Origin: Ipomoea triloba | Taxonomy: Eukaryota > Streptophyta > Magnoliopsida > Solanales > Convolvulaceae | Assembly: GCF_003576645.1 (NCBI RefSeq) | Contig: NC_044927.1 | Span: 9,860,638-9,924,637, forward strand | Direction: 5' to 3' | Length of the DNA stretch: 64,000 nucleotides | Shown: positions 56,866-64,000 of the stretch, in pieces | How the letters are laid out: every line of letters begins with the position of its first letter | Numbering within the stretch: position 1 is the first letter of the stretch | Program-made: the position numbers and the translations under genes | The notes under the pieces: model-generated | Told to the model about the DNA's origin: nothing | What the model saw: only the letters and a program-made list of their open reading frames with translations | Databases searched by the model: none

Positions 56866-58060
56866 ATAATTTTTAAATATTAAGTGATTTAATTGAACTC
56901 TTTTTTACTTCAATGTCACAATTGAAATTTGGTCTCTGGTTCAATGACTCAATTGAATTTTGGTCTCTGGTTCAATGGCTTATCCCAATAATAATAATAA
57001 TAATAATTATTATTATTATTGATTTTAACGTTTAAAAAATAAAAAATTACTCCGGTATAGAACGTCCAGAAACAGTTACTGCAAGCATCTGCCTTCTAAA
57101 TTTGTTTAGATTGGATAAATATGACTTCATTTTCGTCCTTGAGAAAAGCCTCATCTTTGCATAGTTGGGTTGAAGATGAAGAGCAATCAAGCTTCAATTT
57201 TTTTTTAAATATTAAAATTAATTTATTATTATTAGGGAAAAGTGTCGACAGATCTGCCTCCAACTTTACACAAAAGTGCATTTAGTCTCCTAAATTTTTT
57301 AAAAGTGCAATTAAATACTCCAGTCTCTAACTTAGTAAAATGAGTCAAATAAGTCCAATTTACCGGTAACCGGTATATAAGTCATCATTGACCGTCTTTA
57401 ACTGTAACAATCAAAGAAAAATCGACGATCAGTGACCAACAAATGTTCGTCGGTCAGCCTCTTTGAAGAAGCCCTCTTTGATGGAGAAGACGACCAGTTA
57501 GTCTCCCTCTCCCGTGAAGAAGACAAATTGCTTGGTTGCTTTCTCTAGGTGCAAGCAACCACAGTGGTTGTTTTCTCCAGGTGAAGATGACCATTATGGT
57601 TTCCTTCTCGGATGAGATGACGACTCAGATAGTTGCCTTCTGCTTGGATGAAGCCGGTGATAGTCATAGGTTGCTGGAGTATCATCGGGATTTTCAGAAT
57701 TTAAGTGACTTGCGACATACTATTGTAGGTCATTAATCAATTTTGAAGTTTCAATGCATCAATCTGAGTGTCCTTTTTTCCTTATTATATTAGTAGTAGT
57801 AGTACTATTTTTTTTTTTTGTGAGGGTAGTAGTAGTAGTACTATTACTACTACGCCATATCAATTATAAAAATACAAAACAAATACACAACTTAGGGACA
57901 CAATCATCTAAAAAAGCTAAGCCACATGACATGTCTAGCTAGTCAACAAAAAGTTACATGATAATAACATGTTAACACTGCTAATTGTATTTTTTTTTAA
58001 CAAGTTCAATAGTAAACTCAAATTATATTGAAACTTTTTTTAGTGTAGTGACTATATTAA
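56866..58060. other. Intergenic sequence, no gene recognised
   Basis: AT-rich, with a small ATA/TTA inverted run at 56990-57020 and AGT trinucleotide runs (57792-57850). The segment 57440-57730 is less AT-rich and has the repeated phrase GAAGACGACC/GATGACGAC, but its short frames (for example 57536-57736) carry no recognisable domain. Confidence 0.45.
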
Positions 58061-58504
58061 GGGCATGTTTGGTTCGAATATGGGAACCGAAATGAGAATG
58101 AGAGAATAAAATATCTTGTAATTGGAATGGATTTTGATGAAAGTATTTTGCATGTTTGGTAGTAGGATAGAATTGGAATGATTATCAATATTGATGTTTA
58201 GTTATGTATAACTCCATAATCAGAATAAATGTTTTAAAATAAAAATTAAAAAAAAATCAAGGCAATTGATCTTAAGAGTAGCGATGAAGTGAGTAGACAT
58301 TGTAGTGAGGAAGCCGATAAAGTGATCGAGGAGAGATGAGTGAAGATGCGACGAAATGAGGGATAAAACTGAATTAATGGAATGATACCATTATAGGAGT
58401 AATAAAATTCTATACCTGTGCTTTAAAAACTTTTAAACCAAACAATAATGCGTATGTCTTTCAATTCCATTCAATGTGTCTAACCTCATCAACCAAACAC
58501 AACC
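58061..58504. mobile_element. Tourist/PIF-like MITE with TAA TSD
   Basis: Starts GGGCATGTTTGGTTCG and ends CAACCAAACACAACC, flanked by TAA on both sides (58058-58060 and 58505-58507). It shares GGAACCGAAATGAGAATGAG and ATTGGAATGGATTTTG with the MITEs at 5006 and 23625. Confidence 0.7.
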
Positions 58505-58533
58505 TAAACTATTACTCTGTATTATTAATTTGA

Positions 58534-58536
<3 letters not shown>

Positions 58537-58572
<36 letters not shown>
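58537..58572. repeat. (ATT)n microsatellite
   Basis: Pure ATT trinucleotide run between two MITEs. Confidence 0.9.
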
Positions 58573-58788
58573 TAATTCGACCAATATAAGCTCTGTCACC
58601 CAAATGTCTACAGTATATTCCAAGCATGAATATCATTTTAGTTGGAAAACATTTCCACATAACAGAGTGTCAAAAACATTGCAAATAAATAGCAAAAGGT
58701 GATTTGATTAGTTGGTTCTCTTTCCAAGCCTCATATCACTGTCAGGAATATTGGTCAAGCTAAGCTAGGGAAACTTTTATCCACACAA

Positions 58789-58964
58789 TGGGCTTGTTTG
58801 GTTATCAGCGGTTGGAATTTAGCGGTAGCGGATTGTGTTAGCGGGTATCAAATAGCGGATTGTGTTAGCGGGTTTGACCAGTGAATTGTATTAGCGGTTT
58901 GTAAAAAGATGTTTGGTAAAATTAACTGTTTAGATTAGCGGTTGACATGTAAAATGACCAAAAG

Positions 58965-59007
<43 letters not shown>

Positions 59008-59393
59008 ACAATAATAATAATAATAACAACAATAATAATAATAATGTTAAAAAAAAAGGGGGGCGGGGCTAAGGCTCCCCTTTTGTAATTTTTTTCCCCT
59101 CAAGGCTCCTTTTCTTTACAACAATGTTTGCCCAGCGGCCGTTGCCGCTGGGCAAACAAAAAGTTAATATTTTTTATTTTTTATTATAATTATAAGGGCA
59201 TTTTGGGAAAATAAAATATTTCCCCAAAATGCTGTTGCAAAACGCTGCTACTGCTAGTAGCAGCGTTTTGCAACTTGGCAGTTTGGAGTGAAACCGCTGC
59301 TCCAAACCGCCATTAACCAAACAGCTTTTCAGCGTTTTGACTTTGGTCAAAACGCTGAAAATTGGCGAATCCGCCATTAACCAAACGTACCCA
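58789..59393. mobile_element. MITE with TGGG-GTTTGGTTA ends
   Basis: 605 bp beginning TGGGCTTGTTTGGTTATCAG and ending ATTAACCAAACGTACCCA. Repeats of TTAGCGGATTGTG (left) and CGCTGAAAATTGGCG/GCCATTAACC (right) fill the ends. A TA microsatellite (58966-59003) and the palindromes CCCAGCGGC...GCCGCTGGG (59133-59154) and GCTGCTACT...AGTAGCAGC (59234-59255) lie inside. The superfamily is not settled because no TSD is clear. Confidence 0.7.
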
Positions 59394-59925
59394 ATAATAT
59401 AAACGCTTCTAGCAAAGCTCTAGTCTCTCTCATAATCATTCAAGTCCAGGAAAATCACATCCGCTCTTCCCTTTGCATGCCAACTTGGGTTTCTTGTTTT
59501 TATGGAAATCTCAATTGAAAAGACTTGGAAAATGAAGGCATTTTTTGTTTGATCTGCTAACTACATACACCTTTTTCACCCCTCACTGTTTGCAATCATG
59601 TATATGACTTCATTGTTATCTCCATCTCTTACCCAATATATATCTACCTTTCATCCTTCCCATTTTGTGGGGGATGCAATGATCAATCAGTTCAGATGCC
59701 CGTGATCCTCCCCCCATGCCCTCATTGGTCATCTACTACATAAAAAATATATTAAAAATAATAAGTAAATAAATAAATAAACGATTAGACATGGTTTACA
59801 AAGTTAGGTGTCATATAACATAGGCCAAAAGTTATATACCTGGTAGCGAATGCGCAATATTATTTTCTTATAGACCACCATCACATTTTCGAGATGCTGG
59901 ATACTAGACTTAGCCCTTTACCGGC
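59394..59925. other. Intergenic sequence with dispersed repeat copy
   Basis: At 59820-59925 is one copy of the repeat found in AGT2 introns (GTAGCGAATGCGCAATATTATTTT...GACTTAGCCCTTTACCGG). The rest shows no gene. Confidence 0.45.
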
Positions 59926-60260
59926 AGTAGCTATACGGTGGACCATGGTCCACAATGCATTGTGGACCATGGTCACAAAAACGATACTGTTTCATTAAAT
60001 AGGAGAAACAGTTGTCCTAAGTCGTAACTCCCCCTTTCGGGTCGGAGGAAATGGAATTTTTTATTTCAAAAATGGGCATGGCTCCGTAAAGGATACTACA
60101 GTACAATTCATCTCAAAAGATACTGCATCAAATTTGTTTTTATATTATCAAATGAAACTGTAGTTATATCTAAATGAAACTGTAGTTATATTGAAAGGAA
60201 ACTACAGTGTATATAAAATGCAACTGAATAACAGTTTCACATTTTTGAGTATATATTGTC
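59926..60260. mobile_element. Palindrome-ended element, family E copy 2 (right end lost)
   Basis: The left end GGCAGTAGCTATACGG leads into a perfect 34-bp palindrome at 59941-59974 (first arm GACCATGGTCCACAATG). It differs from the copy at 43455-43488 by paired changes in both arms. It shares the GAAACTGTAGTTATAT interior with copy 1. The right end is missing; a tandem duplication and a SINE follow. Confidence 0.65.
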
Positions 60261-60322
60261 CAAAAGGAAATTGCAGTGTATTATAAAAGATTTTGAGTAT
60301 ATATTGTCCAAAAGGAAATTGC

Positions 60323-60420
60323 AACAGTTGACTCCATTGAGGATCAAACCCACTCCTATCATCCATGTATGAGTGTTAATTGGGACACCGGGTGCCACTA
60401 GACCACAAGGTCTTTGGCAC
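60323..60420 (-). mobile_element. SINE copy
   Basis: Minus-strand copy with GTGCCAAAGACCTTGTGG head, box A and GTTTGATCC-type box B. GAGTATATATTGTCCAAAAG with GAAATTGCA occurs just upstream twice (about 60247-60276 and 60295-60324), the second copy abutting the SINE. Confidence 0.7.
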
Positions 60421-61889
60421 AACTATGATATTTGATTACCCTTCAATTAAAAATCTCAATCCCTAATTAAAAAGGAGTATCATTTCATCTCTTTTGTAAT
60501 GTCACTTTTAAGTTTGGATTAGTACTTTTAGATTTTTGTTTTGTTTTGTTTTTTTTTTTATTGATATTGATACTTTGGATTTCATTATATTAAGATCAAT
60601 TACCCTAATTTTTTGTCTTCGTAATTTTTAAAACTTTTATTTCTATTATAGGGTAATACACAGCCAAACATCAATGGTAAGCACTTTAATTTCACCCTAC
60701 TACCAAACATGCAAAATACTTTCACCAAACTCATTACCATTATCAAAATTTAATTCTGATTCTGATTCTGATTCTGATTCCTATGTGCGAACCAAACATA
60801 ACGTAAGTTTTAAATTCATATTACTATAAGCTTGGTACACTTAAACTGTTTGTTTGTTTTTTTTTTTGTTTTTTTTTTGAGTTGAACTGACCCTATTACA
60901 TTGTAGTATCTGTTCATGCTTAGACTCAATTTTGATTATCCGTTAATCTTTGGTTTACTAGTTACTTTGTGAAATTCTAAACTTGTGCGGACTCTTTGTC
61001 CATCCATTCTTATAAATTAAATTAAAAAATATGAAACATGGCTTACTAGTTATTTTGAGAAATTCTAAACTTGTGCGGGCTCTTTATCCATCCATTCTTA
61101 TAAATTAAATTAAAGAATATGAAACAATGACACAACATATCGGCCTAGGATGCTCCGATGTTTTGCACTTTGTCAAGTTTGGTTGCTCAGTGATGTGTCT
61201 GAGATGTACATTATATTATTGCATGGTTAATTCAAAATGGATCATTTCATTGCTTTCCTTTTTCTTTTTGAGATTTTGCTTGTTTTATTATTGGAACCTC
61301 GCCCGTGAACTTGAACCTAGCTAGAGCCCCCAGAGAGTACATTTTAAATGGGCTGAAATAATCAAACCACCCTAGCTCTGTTGAATTCAATTTTATTTTT
61401 CCTCATTTTATGCAAATTTCTTTCTTTTTTTTTTTCTAATTACTTTTACGTAAGTCATTTCCTCCCCATCAATTTCTTGCCTTCGTTTTTTGTGGATTAT
61501 GAATATATGGGGTCTTAGAGGAATGTCAATCTTAATCCAAAACTAATTACATTTATAAATTTATAACAAAATAAATTATTTTTATGGAAATACAAAATAA
61601 AAAATAAAAAGTTATTATAACGATTATATTGCAAATTTGAATAAATAATTTTTTATTTGTTAAATTTTAATTAAAAATTTCTTAATATAAAAAATATCTA
61701 TATATTATAAAAATGTTCACAATTATTACATTATGTAATTTGAGTTGAAATCTGAAATTGGAAATTTAGATTGATTAAAAGTTGTTTTAATTTTATATTT
61801 ATTAATGTAAATGTATTAGCTTGTTAAAATTCTAAAAAATTTAATTGGGTATGATTGATAAGCTCTCGATAGTCCAAGGTTTTTGGTTT
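60421..61889. other. AT-rich intergenic sequence
   Basis: Holds a MITE fragment (60690-60800, CTACCAAACATGCAAAATAC...GTGCGAACCAAACATAACG), a SINE tail fragment (60882-60920), and a tandem-like pair of about 85 bp (TTACTAGTTA...AATATGAAAC at 60955 and 61045). No gene recognised. Confidence 0.45.
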
Positions 61890-62622
61890 CAATCGTTATA
61901 CCTAGCACCACGGTGCACATAGCAATGTGCACCACGTACGTAAACGACGTCGTTTCGATGTTAGTGGACGCGGACGCGTACGCGAATGACTCTAGGGAAT
62001 TCATTATCTATAATACACATAATCATTATCTAGAATACACAGAACGTTTGTCTATAATACACAGAATGTTTGCCCAGAATACACAGAATATTGACACAAA
62101 ATACACAGATGTTAGTGGACGCGGACGCGAATGACTCCAGTGAATTCATTATCTATAATACACATAATCATTATCTAGAATACACAGAACGTTTGCCTAG
62201 AATACACAGAATGTTTGCCCATAATACATAGAATATTGACACAAAATACACAGAACTCATCCTCCTAACATTCAAATGCACAAACACATCACAACCTGTG
62301 TTAATAACATGAATACACAGAATATTGACACAAAATACACAGATCTCATTCTCCTAAACATTCGAATTCACAAACACATCACAACATGTGTTACTAACAT
62401 GAATACACAGAACGGTTGTCTAGAATACACAGAACGGTTGCCTAGAATACACAGAATGATTGCCTGGAATACACAGAATATTAACATAAATATAGAGATC
62501 GGCCGAAACGGGAAACGTGATTTTCAAAAAAACGGACGGTTAATTTACAATGCTCAAAACGACGTCGTTTACGTACGTGGTGCACATTGCTATGTGCACC
62601 GTGGTGCACCGTATAATTTGCC
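61890..62622. mobile_element. Mutator-like non-autonomous element, family A copy 4
   Basis: 733 bp from CAATCGTTATACC to GTATAATTTGCC. Both ends hold the complete palindrome series: CACCACGGTG, the GTGCACAT-AGCA-ATGTGCAC hairpin, ACGTACGT and AAACGACGTCGTTT. The core is the AATACACAGAAC minisatellite, and the internal GTTAGTGGACGCGGACGCG motif is shared with copies 1 to 3. The 9-bp flanks do not match. The 128-codon frame inside is a repeat by-product. Confidence 0.8.
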
Positions 62623-64000
62623 TAAGATTTTTCACTTAATAAAAGGAAATTGGTCTAATTAATTTGAAATCAAGATAAGCCCAATGACCTGAGCAGGCTA
62701 ACTCAGATCAAGTGGGTTAGCCAATTAACACCCCTAATTTCTACAAAGATATTTATTATATTTAGATGGTAATTAAATATTGATAATTTTTTCAATAATA
62801 ATTATTATATATTAAAAAATATAATTGCATGCATACATACATATTGGCAATTGTTTTTTTTTCTTAAATAAAAATGATGAAAATATAAATTCCCAAATGG
62901 CCAAATAAGACCGTTACAAATAAAGTTAATTTTAATTTTGGTTCTTCAATTATTGCATTTCTAAAATTTGACCCTTGAATTCAAATTTGTCAAATTTGGT
63001 TCACTAACTAATAAATTTATCTCAAGTTTTAGTCTCATGGATTAACAGTGATATTTCCAATAGCATGGAATAAGGGTGTCTTTGGAGACTAGGAAAAATA
63101 ACTTCCAAAAAATGATATATTTTTCATAAAATATTTTATTTTCAGTTTTTGATTGCATTCTAGAATTAAGGGTCCGGTCATTACGCGTACGTGGTCGAAC
63201 CGTGGAGGTCCGAGTGTTTGATCTGATTGGTTGCCTGAGATGAGATTAGTATGCGATTGAGCATGTATATATGTACTTGCCAATTTTGTTTTAAAGTTTT
63301 TCCACCGTTGACCCGGATATTTCACCTAATCGTCCTTCATTTTGGTTGTGTTGGGAATATCTAAGCACTCTACAAGACAAGATTATTTATTAGTAAGAAA
63401 TGCAATTATATTAATTTTTTGTACAAATATAAATCTAAAAAATAAGTTACTGGGATATCTTGCCAAATAAGACCCTTAGTCTCTACTGGGACGTTATGTC
63501 ACAAGTGTGTTGTGAGAGCACCCCCAATAGGGATTTTGGCTCAACTTTTGATGAAGGAAAAACGAAGGTATGTGTTTTTACACAAATGGGGAACCTGATT
63601 TTTTTTTGGTTCTTTCTCTTGCAAGACCCAAGTTTCTAGTGGGTCTCGCAAGAGAGAGATGGCAGAGGTCTACTGCCTTTTTGCGTGTTTGGCGCTCATT
63701 CAGCGCCCAGTAAGGCGCGTGCAGTGCACACACCCGACTGGGCGTGTTTATCTGCATATTTCTTTCTTTTTTTTTTTAATTACTTTTCAGATTTTGTATT
63801 TGTTTTTATTTTTCGTTATTCCAACATTTTGCACATGCCACTTTATTTACATAATTATACAAATCACATTGTTCTGTACGTATATTATTACTATTTTCCT
63901 AATCATAACATGATTATAATATTCCTAATCCTAATCCACCTAATTATATTTTCCCTCTATAAATATCCTTCATATTTTAACCCTAATTCAATCATATTTT
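62623..64000. other. Intergenic sequence to the end of the window
   Basis: Mostly AT-rich. At 63508-63660 GAGAGCACCCCCAATAGGG and the pair TTTTTGGTTCTTTCTCTTGC / GGGTCTCGCAAGAGAGAG look like part of a MITE (right end not identified). The frame 63659-63913 has no domain. No gene recognised. Confidence 0.45.

Noticed and set aside
18790..62622. Helitron identity for the palindrome-ended elements
   Set aside because: Helitrons have a hairpin near one end, TC/CTRR termini and no TSD. Here palindromes occur at one or both ends and two copies have perfect 9-bp TSDs.

Overview
This window is plant nuclear DNA, from a transposon-rich part of a eudicot genome. Two spliced genes with typical GT-AG introns sit among LTR retrotransposons, a LINE, SINEs, hAT, CACTA, Stowaway, PIF-like and Mutator-like elements. 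The mix of dispersed repeats suggests an asterid, perhaps Convolvulaceae, but that is a guess and nothing in the sequence proves it. There are no bacterial, organellar or rRNA features.

Two ordinary genes are reconstructed exon by exon, both on the minus strand. At 3882-7272 is a three-exon TRICHOME BIREFRINGENCE-LIKE gene (421 aa, wall-polysaccharide O-acetyltransferase family). Its introns hold four different MITE-sized insertions. At 25671-30114 is an eight-exon AGT2-type alanine-glyoxylate aminotransferase (478 aa, probably mitochondrial), with a TATA box and a G-box just upstream. Two short ORFs (22477-22782 and 25099-25317) are possible but unrecognised genes.

Layout. 1-2700: minus-strand Ty3/gypsy LTR and broken gag. 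2974-3586: hAT MITE with target-site duplication (TSD). 3882-7272: TBL gene. 7300-9900: MITEs. 9939-18397: a CACTA element with TIRs and 3-bp TSD. It carries a captured U1-70K exon, an intact young Copia element (12414-17407) and a scrambled partial Copia next to assembly gaps. 18790-20925: three palindrome-ended elements, one with a 9-bp TSD. 21000-25000: AT-rich MITE and SINE remnants. 25671-30114: AGT2. 31642-36095: a truncated LTR, a cluster of elements each bordered by TA microsatellites, a gypsy-like LTR and a gap. 36180-37062: another palindrome-ended element with 9-bp TSD. 39562-41000: solo LTR with 5-bp TSD. 41683-42426: hAT MITE with 8-bp TSD. 45913-52147: a 5'-truncated LINE with its own TSD, split by a 3.26-kb hAT element encoding a near-complete transposase. 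52164-64000: small elements, SINEs and a fourth large copy of the palindrome-ended family.

The most unusual signal is a group of non-autonomous, Mutator-like (9-bp TSD) families (18790-20925, 36180-37062, 61890-62622, 6170-6571, 43439-43968, 59926-60260, 54032-54270, 55618-55848). Their termini are strings of perfect palindromes. Between families the palindrome sequence changes but its symmetry is kept. Nothing in the window encodes a transposase for them.
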